Origin: JAZDCJ01 sp036311985
Lineage (GTDB): Bacteria > Actinomycetota > Actinomycetes > Actinomycetales > Micrococcaceae
DNA: 64,000 nt
Assembly: GCF_036311985.1 (NCBI RefSeq)
Contig: NZ_JAZDCJ010000001.1
Direction: 5' to 3' (one strand)
This document shows, piece by piece, positions 1 through 8,173 of this stretch. Both the position numbers and the translations under genes were made by a program. Each line of letters starts with the position of its first letter. The stretch's first letter is position 1. The notes under the pieces are model-generated. The model had not been told where the DNA came from, did not search any database, and saw nothing but the letters and a program-made list of their open reading frames with translations.

Positions 1-1
1 C

Positions 2-214
2 GTCTCCGTCAAGCTCGCGACCCACCCCGAGCAGCTCCCGCTGCTGGACTGGTGGGCCTGGGGCCTGATCACCGGGGCGATCATCCTCGGGATCCTCGGC
101 GGGGAGCGCCTCCAGCGCCACGTGAGCGACCGCAGCGCCCGACTCTTCGTGGTCGTCGTCGCCTTCGCCGGGGCCCTCTCCGCGCTCGCCAAGGGCCTGA
201 TCGAGCTCGCCTGA
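2..214 (+). CDS. C-terminal end of a TauE/SafE-type permease (partial)
   Basis: The 5' end lies outside the window. The visible 70 codons end in a hydrophobic pattern typical of the last part of TauE/SafE (sulfite/sulfonate exporter-like) membrane proteins: a tryptophan-rich loop, a helix with GAIILGILGGERL, a short polar loop and a last helix rich in V and A. The family moves small organic or sulfur anions across the cytoplasmic membrane. The substrate cannot be read from this fragment. It ends 50 bp before the DUF6350 gene on the same strand. The family call rests on the shape of the C-terminus only, so it is tentative. Confidence 0.5.
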   Translation, partial: VSVKLATHPEQLPLLDWWAWGLITGAIILGILGGERLQRHVSDRSARLFVVVVAFAGALSALAKGLIELA

Positions 215-263
215 TCGGCCCGTGCCGCGTCGCTGCCCCGGCCGCAGGGGACGGGGTGGCACC

Positions 264-1619
264 ATGGAGACGATGAAAGAGCAGCCCCGGAACGACGACG
301 GATCGCCACCGAAGAACCACAAGGGCGCGCTGGACGGACTCGCGTCGGTGCTGCGTGAGGGCATCCCCATGCCCTTGTGGCTCCAGGGCGCGCTCGAGTT
401 CCTGCAGAGCGCCTTCCTCAGCGCCGTGCTCGTCGTCGTTCCGCTGCTCGCGGTCTGGTTCGCGGGCGGCTTCGAGGCCCTGAGGCTGGAGAACGTGTTC
501 CGGCTGGCCGGGCAGGCCTGGCTCCTGATGCACGGCGTGCCGCTGCAGCTGGCGATCCCGGAGGGCGCGGACTCCGCGGAGATCCTGACGGGCACGCTGT
601 CCCTGACCCCCCTCGGCCTGACCCTGATTCCGTTCTTCCTCTCGTGGCGCGCCGGGCGGCGCATCGCCCGTGCCTCCTACACCGACCAGTTGTGGCAGGG
701 CATCGCCGGAGCGCTCGGCGCCTACCTGCTCTTCGGGCTCGTGACCGGATTCGCCGTGCCCACGGAGGAGGTCTCCGTGAACCTCGCCGCGGCCGCGTTC
801 ATCCCGCTCGTGGCCTCCGGGGCCGGCGTCGTCGTCGGCGCCTACCGCGAGGCGGGATCCTGGTCCCGGCTCATCGGCGTGGACAGCGCGGCATGGATCG
901 CCAAGACGAGCCAGCATTCGCGCTGGGCCGGGTCCTACGTGTGGTCCGTGGTCCGCGCCGGATCGCTCGGCTACCTCGCCGCCCTCGGACTCGCCGCGCT
1001 CGTGCTGTCCATCGACCTCGCCGTGCGCTGGGTCGACATCTCCAACATCTACCAGCAGCTCCAGGCCGGCCCCGTGGGCGGATCGGTCCTGACGATCGCC
1101 CAACTCGGGCTGATGCCCAACCTGGCCCTGTGGACGCTCGCCTGGATCAGCGGGGGAGGGGTCGTCCTCGGGACGGGCAGCACCCTCAGCACCCTCGAGA
1201 CGACCGTCGGCCCGCTGCCGGCCCTGCCCGTCCTGGGCGCGCTGCCCACCGGCGAGCTCGGCAACGCGTGGGTGTTCATGCTCGTGCCCGTCCTCGCCGG
1301 CTTCCTCGCCGGATGGTGGTTCCTGCGCGAAGGCGAGGACCACCTCGACGACTGGCTGGCCCTGAAGATCACTGCGCGCTGGGCCTCGCTCTCGCTCTCG
1401 ACGCTCCTGCTGGGGCTCTTCACCGGCGCCGTGGCCGGGATCGTGTCCCTGATCGGCAGCTGGCTCGCCGGCGGATCGCTCGGCATCGGCCGGCTGACGG
1501 AGATCGGGCCGAACCCCTGGCTGACGGCCCTCCTGCTCGCGGCCGAGGTCGCCGTCGGGGCGATGATCGGCGCCCTCACCGCACCGATGCTCGAGCACGA
1601 CCCCGTCCTCGAGGACTAG
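264..1619 (+). CDS. DUF6350 family multi-pass membrane protein
   Basis: 451-residue integral membrane protein of the actinobacterial DUF6350 family, whose genes usually sit just upstream of purN/purH as here. About nine to ten hydrophobic segments are visible, the first at about residues 35-65, after a short polar N-terminus rich in K, E and D. The ATG at 264 is chosen over a GTG at 222 because the extra 14 residues are arginine/glycine-rich and unlike a gene start. No catalytic motif is visible and the function is not established; a role in cell division or envelope has been suggested for relatives. It is followed by a convergent DinB-like gene. Confidence 0.8.
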   Translation: METMKEQPRNDDGSPPKNHKGALDGLASVLREGIPMPLWLQGALEFLQSAFLSAVLVVVPLLAVWFAGGFEALRLENVFRLAGQAWLLMHGVPLQLAIPEGADSAEILTGTLSLTPLGLTLIPFFLSWRAGRRIARASYTDQLWQGIAGALGAYLLFGLVTGFAVPTEEVSVNLAAAAFIPLVASGAGVVVGAYREAGSWSRLIGVDSAAWIAKTSQHSRWAGSYVWSVVRAGSLGYLAALGLAALVLSIDLAVRWVDISNIYQQLQAGPVGGSVLTIAQLGLMPNLALWTLAWISGGGVVLGTGSTLSTLETTVGPLPALPVLGALPTGELGNAWVFMLVPVLAGFLAGWWFLREGEDHLDDWLALKITARWASLSLSTLLLGLFTGAVAGIVSLIGSWLAGGSLGIGRLTEIGPNPWLTALLLAAEVAVGAMIGALTAPMLEHDPVLED

Positions 1620-1693
1620 GTCCTCGGCCCGGCTTCCCGCGCGGCCGGTGGCGCCGCCGCGGGCTTGGGCACCGGTTCCGGGGCGTCGGGATA

Positions 1694-1777
1694 GCCCCGG
1701 CCCCGCGCGCGGGGAGACGGGCACTGAAGGCCGAGACGGAGCTGGGGGCCCCGGGCCCCGGCCCCGCGTGCGGGGAG
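1694..1777. repeat. Pair of 23-bp direct repeats, each a small hairpin
   Basis: Between the convergent DUF6350 and DinB-like genes, the 23 bp at 1694-1716 recur at 1755-1777 with one mismatch (C to T in the loop). Each copy contains a self-complementary CCCCGCG..CGGGG core and could fold. The period is 61 bp. The pair may serve as a bidirectional transcription stop, but there is no T-tract. The rest of 1620-1790 shows nothing recognisable. Confidence 0.5.
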
Positions 1778-1790
1778 CCGGTCGCGGGCC

Positions 1791-2414
1791 TCAGGCCCCG
1801 ACGTCGTACAGGTGGTGCGCGACGTCGTGCCAGGCGTAGCGGGCGAGCGTCTCGACCGTGAAGACCGAGCCGTTGCCGCGCAGGCCCGCGCGCGCGAGCT
1901 CGCGGCCCAGAACGGCGTCGAGCCCGTCGGCGAAGCCCCGCCCGGCGGCGGCGAGCTGCGTCGCCACCGTGCGCGGATCCTGCCCCGCGTAGTCCTCCTC
2001 GACCGCCGTCGCGTCCTGGTCCCAGTTCGGGAACTCCGGCGATTCCCGGGTCAGCATCAGGTCCAGGCGGTAGTGCATCACCCGGAAGACATCGCGCACG
2101 TGTGCCGCATACTCGAGCGTGCTCCACGTCCCCGGCGCGGGGCGGCGGCGGACCAGCTCCGGCCCGGCCAGGAGCGCCCGCTGCCAACGCGGCAGGCTCT
2201 CGCGGACGAGCGCCGCGACGTCCTGCGGCGAGAGGCCCCGGACGTCGGCGCCGCACTCAGGGCACGCCCGGTCCAGGGTCCACGTCCAGTCCTTGAGGTC
2301 CGGGACGATCCCGTCCTGCTCCGCGCCGTCGCGCGCGGCGCCGTCGTGCTGTGCGCCGTCCCGCTCCGCTCCTTCCCCGTGCTCCCCGCTCCGGGGGCCG
2401 CCTGCACCGCTCAT
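1791..2414 (-). CDS. DinB-like metalloprotein
   Basis: 207-residue protein with features of the DinB/YfiT superfamily, four-helix bundles that bind a divalent metal through three histidines and often use low-molecular-weight thiols. Candidate ligands are the His in AAHVRDV and the His residues of HDVAHHL near the C-terminus. A CPEC pair lies near the start of the folded part. The first 35 residues are a degenerate repeat of the type (A/E)-x-D-G (ERDG, QHDG, ARDG, EQDG), probably disordered. Its start overlaps the stop of the upstream membrane protein gene by 4 bp (ATGA), so the two are translationally coupled. Confidence 0.7.
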   Translation of the reverse strand: MSGAGGPRSGEHGEGAERDGAQHDGAARDGAEQDGIVPDLKDWTWTLDRACPECGADVRGLSPQDVAALVRESLPRWQRALLAGPELVRRRPAPGTWSTLEYAAHVRDVFRVMHYRLDLMLTRESPEFPNWDQDATAVEEDYAGQDPRTVATQLAAAGRGFADGLDAVLGRELARAGLRGNGSVFTVETLARYAWHDVAHHLYDVGA

Positions 2415-2851
2415 GTTCCGTAGATCCCTTCCAGACGCCTCAGCTTGTCCTCGTAGTCGCGGGTGCACTGAGCCGCCGAACGGTCCGTGACGGACGTGGC
2501 GACGCAGCGCTCGTAGTCCAGCGTGGGCTGGTAGAACAGGAGCTGCATGCCGGCCGAGGCCGTGAACAAGAGGCAGGCGGCCGTGGCCAGCGGCAGCGAG
2601 ACCCGCAGCACGAGCGGCGCGGGGCCGCGGAAGGCGAGGACGGCGGCCACGACCCCCGCAGCGATGCCCGCGATGCCGACGACGACGGCGGCCGCCTTCC
2701 ATGGCAACTGCAGCATCGAGAGCGGATAGGCGAGCAGGACCAGCAGGAACGCCGCCCGCGTCCACGCGGCCAGGCGCGGCGCCGTCGGCCGGCCGTCCTG
2801 TGGCCCGCGCGGCGGGGAAGCGGACCGGTCCTGGGTGGGCGTCGAGGGCAT
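2411..2851 (-). CDS. Small membrane protein of unknown function
   Basis: 146 residues. A proline/charged N-terminus of about 30 residues is followed by three hydrophobic segments (about 30-50, 53-70 and 78-100) and a soluble C-terminal tail of about 40 residues with two cysteines (in YERCVATS and AQCTRDYE), which may form a disulfide if the tail faces outward. It overlaps the DinB-like gene by 4 bp and is divergent from purN, with only 22 bp between the two start codons. No family was recognised. Confidence 0.65.
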   Translation of the reverse strand: MPSTPTQDRSASPPRGPQDGRPTAPRLAAWTRAAFLLVLLAYPLSMLQLPWKAAAVVVGIAGIAAGVVAAVLAFRGPAPLVLRVSLPLATAACLLFTASAGMQLLFYQPTLDYERCVATSVTDRSAAQCTRDYEDKLRRLEGIYGT

Positions 2852-2861
2852 GATCCAAGCC

Positions 2862-2867
2862 TAGACT
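2862..2867 (+). promoter_or_regulatory. -10 box for a leaderless purN transcript
   Basis: TAGACT lies exactly 6 nt before the purN ATG, with no Shine-Dalgarno sequence between them. That spacing places the transcription start on or next to the A of ATG. No good -35 box is seen. The element lies inside the 22-bp gap shared with the divergent membrane protein gene. Confidence 0.6.
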
Positions 2868-2873
2868 GGATCA

Positions 2874-3458
2874 ATGCGCATCGTGGTCCTCGTCTCCGGT
2901 TCCGGTTCCAACCTCCAGGCCGTCATCGACGCCGTCGCCGAAGGATCGCTCGAGGGGGTCGAGATCGCCGCCGTCGGTGCCGACAAGCACGGGACGTATG
3001 GCGTGGAACGCGCCGCCGCGGCCGGGTACGAGACGTTCGTCGTGAACTTCAAGGACTACGCCGTGCGCGACGAGTGGAACCATGCGCTGACCGCGAAGTG
3101 CCTCTCCTACGCGCCGGACTACGTCGTGTCCTCCGGGTTCATGCGGATCGTGGGCGAGGAGTTCGTCAACGCCTTCGACGGCACCTACCTCAATACGCAT
3201 CCGGCGCTGCTTCCCTCCTTCCCCGGAGCACACGGCGTTCGCGACGCCCTCGCCTACGGCGTGAAGGTCACCGGCTGCACGGTGCACATCGCCGACGCCG
3301 GCGTGGACACCGGCCCGATCCTGGCCCAGGCCGCCGTCGAGGTCCTGCCCGGCGACACCGAGGAGAGCCTCCACGAGCGGATCAAGGTCCAGGAGCGCGC
3401 CCTGCTGATCCGCGTGCTGGGCCAGCTGGCCGCCGGCCGGGACCCCCGGGACGGCTGA
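2874..3458 (+). CDS. purN: Phosphoribosylglycinamide formyltransferase
   Basis: 194-residue GART enzyme. It transfers the formyl group of 10-formyl-THF to GAR in the third step of de novo purine synthesis, in the cytosol. The N-terminal phosphate-binding loop VSGSGSNLQ, the catalytic region with N-T-HPALLPSFPG (catalytic N and H) and the G-V-DTGPI segment are present, and the length is normal. The start at 2874 is fixed by the N-terminal MRIVVLVSG and by the -10 box 6 nt upstream. Its usual neighbour purH lies 5.4 kb downstream. purU, glyA and folD in the same window supply or balance its cofactor. Confidence 0.96.
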   Translation: MRIVVLVSGSGSNLQAVIDAVAEGSLEGVEIAAVGADKHGTYGVERAAAAGYETFVVNFKDYAVRDEWNHALTAKCLSYAPDYVVSSGFMRIVGEEFVNAFDGTYLNTHPALLPSFPGAHGVRDALAYGVKVTGCTVHIADAGVDTGPILAQAAVEVLPGDTEESLHERIKVQERALLIRVLGQLAAGRDPRDG

Positions 3459-3475
3459 ACGTGACGGTGGCGTGG

Positions 3476-3712
3476 CTACTGGACGGACGAGTCCGGCGGC
3501 GCGATCTGGACGTCCTGCTGGATGTCGATCGAGGCCACGCCGTCGACGGCTTCGAGGGCCGGGCGGCAGGAATCGTCCGCCGATCCGGAGACCATGCCGA
3601 GCGAGCCGAGGACGCTCTCGACCTGCATGCCGAGCCCGCGCAGGCGGGCCGCGACGCCCTCGACGTCCTCGGCGTGGTCCTCGTCCACGGTCACGATGAT
3701 GTGCTGATCCAT
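3476..3712 (-). CDS. Small protein resembling a free subtilase propeptide (I9-like)
   Basis: 78 residues, no signal peptide. It opens with a beta strand (HIIVTVDE), then a helix (about residues 13-27), a second strand (MQVESVLGSLGMVSG), another helix and a last strand that ends V-D-G-V-A-S-I-D-I-QQDV. This beta-alpha-beta-beta-alpha-beta order and the final GVxSIDxQxDV resemble the I9 inhibitor/propeptide fold that guides subtilase folding and blocks the active site. The gene starts 34 bp after the subtilase stop on the same strand. An inhibitor or chaperone role is inferred from fold pattern and position. Similar proteins are sometimes mislabelled aldolase; nothing here supports that. Confidence 0.6.
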   Translation of the reverse strand: MDQHIIVTVDEDHAEDVEGVAARLRGLGMQVESVLGSLGMVSGSADDSCRPALEAVDGVASIDIQQDVQIAPPDSSVQ

Positions 3713-3746
3713 GGGCCGGTGCCTTCCTTTCTCCGGTGCCGGGCGG

Positions 3747-5087
3747 CTAGAGCGGCTGGTAGCTGCGGGGAGCGGAGCCGTCGGGAACCGAGGGGTCCGC
3801 GGGCGGCGGCGCGAGCGTCAGGCCGGAGCCGACGTCCACCGAGGCCGCCTCGAGCCGCTGGGCCTCCTGGACGAGCTCGGCCCACAGCTCCCGGCCCCGC
3901 AGCCCCGTGGCCTCGGCCAGGAGCGCGGCCACGCCGGAGACGTGCGGCGTGGCCATGCTCGTGCCGCTGATGGTGTTGTAGCGCTTCGGCATGGGCCAGG
4001 AGGAGTAGACGTTGACGCCCGGGCCCGCGATGTCCACCTGGCCGCCGCGGCCCTGCAGGGTCCGGGCGGAGAAGTTCGCGACTCCGAGCGAGGAGTCAAG
4101 GGCTCCGACGGACATGATGAAGGGGCTGTTGGCCGGGACGCCGACGAATCCCGGGTCGCCGCCCCTGCGGTTGGCGTTGTTGCCCGCGGCGGCGATGATG
4201 AGCGAGCCCTTGGCGAGGGAGCGCTTGCCCGCGGCGACGTACGGCGGGTGGACCTGGGCGACGTCGGCGCCGAGGGACATCGAGATGACGGCGCAGCCGT
4301 TGTGGACGGCCCAGTCGATGCCGGCGAGGATCCCGGCGTCGGATCCCGAGCCGGCATTGCCCAGGACCTTCCCCGCGAAGATCTCCGCGCCGGAGGCCAC
4401 TCCGTAGCCCGGACCCGTCTCCGGGTCCCGCGGGCCGCAGGCCGATCCGATGCAGTGCGTCCCGTGGCCGTGCCCGTCCTGGGCGTCCTCGCCGGCGATG
4501 AAGGACTGCACGGTGACGGCGCGCCCGGCGTAGTCCGGGTGCGCTGAATCGAAGCCCGTGTCCAGAACCGCGACGCGGATCCCCGCGCCCGTGTACCCGG
4601 ACTGGACGGCCTGGACCGCCTGGAGGCCCCACGTCAACTCGGCCGTGTCGGCGAAGTCCACGGAAGGCGGCGTCTCGGCGGCCCGGCGTCCCCGGCCCCC
4701 GGGTGGTCCGGTGAGCACGCGGTGGACGAGTTCGGGGGAAACGCTCAGGGGGCGGCGCTGTTCGATGGAGCGCGTGCGCAGGGTTCCCAGCTGCTCCGGA
4801 TCGGCGTCGACGACGGCGATGCCGAGCTCGGCGAAGTACACGGAGCCCGAACCCTCGCCTGCGCCGGCTGCTCCGCCGAGCACCGACGGGCCCGAGCGGG
4901 AACCCGCCGGGCCGGCCGGCGGGCCGCCGGACTCGAGCAGGGGCCCGTCGAAGTCCCGCGAATCGGCGACGTCCCGGACGCCGCACGAGCCCAGCAGCTC
5001 GGGAGCGTCCGTGTCCTCCGAGGCGAAGACCACGATGAAGCGCCCCGTGGTCACGTGGTCGGTCAAGGGCTGGTCCGGGTCAAACAT
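3747..5087 (-). CDS. S8 family serine peptidase (subtilase), apparently cytosolic
   Basis: 446 residues. The catalytic triad is intact: D176 (VAVLDTGFD), H208 (GHGTHCIGS) and S377 (SGTSMATPHVSG), with oxyanion N303 (AAGNN). Residues 15-125 form an N-terminal domain with an I9-like pattern interrupted by a G/P/S-rich insert (about 52-82). The C-terminus is a short proline-rich tail. No signal peptide or membrane segment is seen, which is odd for a subtilase. The start at 5087 is preferred over 5117 because a GGAGA ribosome site precedes it. It is followed by the small I9-like gene. The substrate is unknown. Confidence 0.9.
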   Translation of the reverse strand: MFDPDQPLTDHVTTGRFIVVFASEDTDAPELLGSCGVRDVADSRDFDGPLLESGGPPAGPAGSRSGPSVLGGAAGAGEGSGSVYFAELGIAVVDADPEQLGTLRTRSIEQRRPLSVSPELVHRVLTGPPGGRGRRAAETPPSVDFADTAELTWGLQAVQAVQSGYTGAGIRVAVLDTGFDSAHPDYAGRAVTVQSFIAGEDAQDGHGHGTHCIGSACGPRDPETGPGYGVASGAEIFAGKVLGNAGSGSDAGILAGIDWAVHNGCAVISMSLGADVAQVHPPYVAAGKRSLAKGSLIIAAAGNNANRRGGDPGFVGVPANSPFIMSVGALDSSLGVANFSARTLQGRGGQVDIAGPGVNVYSSWPMPKRYNTISGTSMATPHVSGVAALLAEATGLRGRELWAELVQEAQRLEAASVDVGSGLTLAPPPADPSVPDGSAPRSYQPL

Positions 5088-5165
5088 GGTGATCTCTCCC
5101 GTCGGCGGGCCGTGCACGGCTCCCTTCGGTCCGGTGTCCCAGGGGCCCCGGACCCTATGCCGATG

Positions 5166-5171
5166 AGTCTA
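5166..5171 (-). promoter_or_regulatory. Candidate -10 box of the subtilase gene
   Basis: Read on the minus strand, TAGACT at 5171-5166 would start transcription near 5160 and leave a leader of about 70 nt. That leader holds a 7-bp inverted repeat (GGTCCGG at 5128-5134 with CCGGACC at 5148-5154). No -35 consensus is obvious. Nothing else is seen in 5088-5249. Confidence 0.35.
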
Positions 5172-5249
5172 GACCCGGGCGCCGACAGTTTGGAGGGGTC
5201 AGCGGGCTCCCGGGAACGGCCGCCTGCCCGACGGTGCCGCATCCGGTGG

Positions 5250-6599
5250 CTAGTGCAGCGCGGCCCCGCGTGTCTCGGGGGCGTTGAAGGCCATCCACGC
5301 CACGGCCAGCAGGACGAGGCCCCCGGCGATCAGGAACGAGGTGGCCAGGCCGATCACGGGCCAGGCGACGGCGAACACGAGCGGTCCGAACCCGGCGCCC
5401 AGGCGGCTGAACGTCGACGCCCAGCCGAACCCCGAGCCGCGCAGCTCGGTCGGATAGAGCTCGGAGACGTACGCGTAGAGCACGGGGATGGCGATCTGCA
5501 CCACGAAGCCGAACACCAGGAGCCACGCCACCGCGAGCCTCGGATTCCCCAGCGAGAGCGCCACGACCACGAGGACGAGGGCCGAGAGCGGGCCCGTGAC
5601 GCCGAGGAGCCACTTGCGGCCCACGCGCTCGACGAGCGCCGCCGCGACCACGACGCCGAGCAGCCCCACCGCGGCCATGCCGGCCGTGCTGAAGAACGCG
5701 GCCACCTGCGCCATGCCCGCGTCCGCCAGGATGGACGGCATCCACGTCAGTGCCAGGTAGTAGACCAGCAGGACGGTGAAGAACAGGGTCCAGGCAGCGA
5801 ACGTGATCCTCGCGTTGAAGCGCCACACGTTCACGAGCTGCTCGCCCCAGGAGCCGGGAGAGAGGCGCGGCGCATCGGCCGGCTCCGGCAAGGTGTAGTC
5901 CACCTTCTCGGCGCCCGTGCGCTCGACCAGGTCGTCGATGACGCGCGCCGCCTCCGCCTGGCGCCCCTGCCGGATGAGGTAGAGCGGGGACTCCGGAACG
6001 CTGCGCCGGATCCAGAACACGAGCAGGGCGGGCAGCACCATGACCACGAGGATGAGCCGCCAGTTGTCCGTCGTGGCCTGGATGACGGCGGAGACGAAGA
6101 ACGCGAGCGCGGCGCCCACGGGCCACCAGCCGTCCATGGCCGTCAGGACCCGTCCACGCTGCCGCGCCGGCGTGAACTCGCCGACGAGCGCGTAGTCCAC
6201 CGGAATGCACCCGCCCAGGCCCACGCCGGCCAGGAAGCGGAACAGGACGAACAGCTCGAAGCCCGGGGCCAGGGCGCCCGCGACGGTGAAGAGGGAGAAG
6301 ATCAGCAGCGTCCAGGTGAAGGCCGTCTTGCGCCCCACCCGGTCCGCGATCGTTCCCCACGCGAAGGCGCCCAGCGCCATGCCGACGAGGTTCGCGGTCC
6401 CCAACAGCGCCGCCGTCGTCCGCTCCAGCCCCCACTCCTCGGCGACGAGCGGGATCAGGGCGCCGTTGAGCGTCACATCCCAAGCGTCGAACATAAAGCC
6501 CAGCCCGCCGATGAGGAAGATCCGGCCCTGCACGTTCCACCGCCAGGGCAGGTTCTGCACGATCGATTCGCCGGTGGCCAGCTTGCGGTACACGTTCAT
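5250..6599 (-). CDS. MFS metabolite:H+ symporter
   Basis: 449-residue major facilitator with about 12 transmembrane segments. After about 30 cytoplasmic residues, TM1 carries GGLGFMFDAWD, and the loop 2-3 signature reads GTIADRVGRK, with a second copy (AALVERVGRKW) after TM8. The aspartate in TM1 (FDAWD) and the overall look match the metabolite:H+ symporter group that includes niacin (NiaP) and aromatic-acid carriers. The substrate cannot be fixed. The start at 6599 (MNVYRK) fits the conserved cytoplasmic N-terminus; the longer open frame upstream is arginine-rich noise. It is divergent from the Nramp-like gene. Confidence 0.85.
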   Translation of the reverse strand: MNVYRKLATGESIVQNLPWRWNVQGRIFLIGGLGFMFDAWDVTLNGALIPLVAEEWGLERTTAALLGTANLVGMALGAFAWGTIADRVGRKTAFTWTLLIFSLFTVAGALAPGFELFVLFRFLAGVGLGGCIPVDYALVGEFTPARQRGRVLTAMDGWWPVGAALAFFVSAVIQATTDNWRLILVVMVLPALLVFWIRRSVPESPLYLIRQGRQAEAARVIDDLVERTGAEKVDYTLPEPADAPRLSPGSWGEQLVNVWRFNARITFAAWTLFFTVLLVYYLALTWMPSILADAGMAQVAAFFSTAGMAAVGLLGVVVAAALVERVGRKWLLGVTGPLSALVLVVVALSLGNPRLAVAWLLVFGFVVQIAIPVLYAYVSELYPTELRGSGFGWASTFSRLGAGFGPLVFAVAWPVIGLATSFLIAGGLVLLAVAWMAFNAPETRGAALH

Positions 6600-6717
6600 C
6601 GGTGGCGGGGTCCCCTCACAGGAAGCGGAGGCGCCCGGGTCACGGATTCCCCCGGTGCGCGCGGCTGCACATAGAGTAGCGCGGTCGGCGCGCCCGGCCG
6701 CGCGCAACCGCGGCCGG

Positions 6718-6723
6718 TACGCT
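6718..6723 (+). promoter_or_regulatory. Candidate -10 box of the Nramp-like gene
   Basis: TACGCT about 70 bp before the ATG would give a leader of about 60 nt. The leader contains GAGGAGGAAT at about 6757, too far from the ATG (6790) to be its ribosome site, so a second element or a short upstream reading frame is possible. A weak AAAGG precedes the ATG. Confidence 0.3.
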
Positions 6724-6789
6724 GCCTACACGGAACCAGTCAAACACAAGGGGCCGAGGAGGAATCCTCCCGGTCCGCGGAAAGGCACC

Positions 6790-8070
6790 ATGAGCAAGGA
6801 CGCAACGGAGCAGACACAGCTCGAATCGCCCAAGAAATGGAAGGTCATCGGCCCAGGGCTGGTGGTCGCCGCCACGGGTGTGGGCGCCGCCGACATGGTC
6901 GCCACGCTCGCCGCCGGATCCCGCTACGGCTACACGCTGCTGTGGGCCGTGATCCTCGGCGTCATCCTGAAGATCGTCCTCGTCGAGGGGGCCGGCCGCT
7001 TCACGCTCGCCACCGGCAAGACGATCTTCGAGGGCTGGCGCTCGCTGGGCCGCTGGCCCGTCTGGTACTTCGGCCCATACATCATGATCTGGGGCTTCGT
7101 CTACGGCGCCTCCGCCATGTCCTCCACCGCGCTGCCGCTCGCGGCGCTCTTCCCGGCCGTCCCGCTCTGGGCCTTCGCGGTCGCGACCGGCATCGCCGGC
7201 TTCCTGCTGGTCTGGTTCAACCGCTACGCCGTCTTCGAGAAGATCACCGCGGTCCTCGTGGGCCTCATGTTCCTGACGATCGTCAGCCTCGCGTTCCTCG
7301 CCACGCCCAACATCCCCGAGATGGCCGCGGGCCTGATCCCGCGCCTGCCGGAGGGCAGCGTGCTCTACACCCTCGCGCTCGCCGGCGGCGTCGGCGGCAC
7401 CATCACCCTCGCGGCCTACGGCTACTGGCTGCGGGAGAAGGGCTGGACGAAGCCGGGCTGGATGCGCGTGATGCGCCTGGACAACACCATGGCGTACGTC
7501 ATGACCGGCATCTTCGTGATCTCGATGCTCATCGTCGGCGCCGAGGTCGTCCGCGCCGCCGGCGTCGCGATCGGCGCCGGCGACAAGGGGCTGCTGGACC
7601 TCACCGACGTCCTCGTGGCCGAGTACGGCGACTTCGTCGGCAAGGCCTTCCTCGTGGGCTTCTTCGCCGCCGCCTTCTCCTCCGTCATCGGCGTCTGGAA
7701 CGGCGTGTCCCTGATGTTCGCCGACTTCTGGGCCAACATGCGAGGCAAGGGCTCCGAGCACCCGGACGCCAAGCTCAACGGGAAGTACTTCCGCTTCTAT
7801 TTGTTGTGGCTGACCTTCCCGCCGATGCTCCTGCTCCTCCTGGACCAGCCGATCGGCCTGGTGCTGGCCTACGGCGTCCTCGGCGCCCTGTTCATGCCGT
7901 TCCTGGCCGTCACGCTCCTGCCGCTGCTGAACATGGCCCGCTACGGCGTGCCCAAGGAGTGGCGCAACCGGCTGCATACGAACATCGCCCTGGCCGTCAC
8001 CGCGATCCTGTTCGTCTGGCTCGGGGTCTACCAGCTCGTCGACGCGATCCGGAAGGCGATCGCCGGCTGA
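6790..8070 (+). CDS. Nramp-superfamily transporter lacking the canonical metal motif
   Basis: 426 residues with 11 hydrophobic segments in the LeuT-fold arrangement of the Nramp/SLC11 superfamily. TM1 begins IGPGLVVAATGVGAADMVATLAAGS; the DPGN metal-binding motif of Mn/Fe transporters is replaced by GVGAAD. The TM6 region reads GGVGGTITLAAYGYW, without the A-M-P-H ligands. The family call is sound from the GPGLVVAATG start and the overall pattern, but a Mn2+ or Fe2+ substrate should not be assumed. A lone carrier gene, ended by a strong terminator. Confidence 0.82.
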   Translation: MSKDATEQTQLESPKKWKVIGPGLVVAATGVGAADMVATLAAGSRYGYTLLWAVILGVILKIVLVEGAGRFTLATGKTIFEGWRSLGRWPVWYFGPYIMIWGFVYGASAMSSTALPLAALFPAVPLWAFAVATGIAGFLLVWFNRYAVFEKITAVLVGLMFLTIVSLAFLATPNIPEMAAGLIPRLPEGSVLYTLALAGGVGGTITLAAYGYWLREKGWTKPGWMRVMRLDNTMAYVMTGIFVISMLIVGAEVVRAAGVAIGAGDKGLLDLTDVLVAEYGDFVGKAFLVGFFAAAFSSVIGVWNGVSLMFADFWANMRGKGSEHPDAKLNGKYFRFYLLWLTFPPMLLLLLDQPIGLVLAYGVLGALFMPFLAVTLLPLLNMARYGVPKEWRNRLHTNIALAVTAILFVWLGVYQLVDAIRKAIAG

Positions 8071-8094
8071 GCGGGCCCGCACCCGGGCGCGGTT

Positions 8095-8123
8095 CCGGCG
8101 TCGTTCCCCCAGAACGACGCCGG
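8095..8123 (+). terminator. Rho-independent terminator after the Nramp-like gene
   Basis: A perfect 12-bp stem (CCGGCGTCGTTC at 8095-8106, GAACGACGCCGG at 8112-8123) with a 5-nt loop, extendable by flanking pairs, followed by GTTTTG. It shares its arm sequence with several other intergenic hairpins in this window. Confidence 0.75.
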
Positions 8124-8138
8124 AGCCGCGTTTTGCGC

Positions 8139-8167
8139 TTAACGCCCGCCGGGGGCGGGAGTAGAGT
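8139..8167 (+). promoter_or_regulatory. Promoter of the DUF4303 gene, leaderless
   Basis: TTAACG at 8139-8144, a 17-bp spacer and TAGAGT at 8162-8167. The ATG follows the -10 box after exactly 6 nt (CTGGTC) and there is no ribosome site, so translation is probably leaderless. Confidence 0.65.
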
Positions 8168-8173
8168 CTGGTC

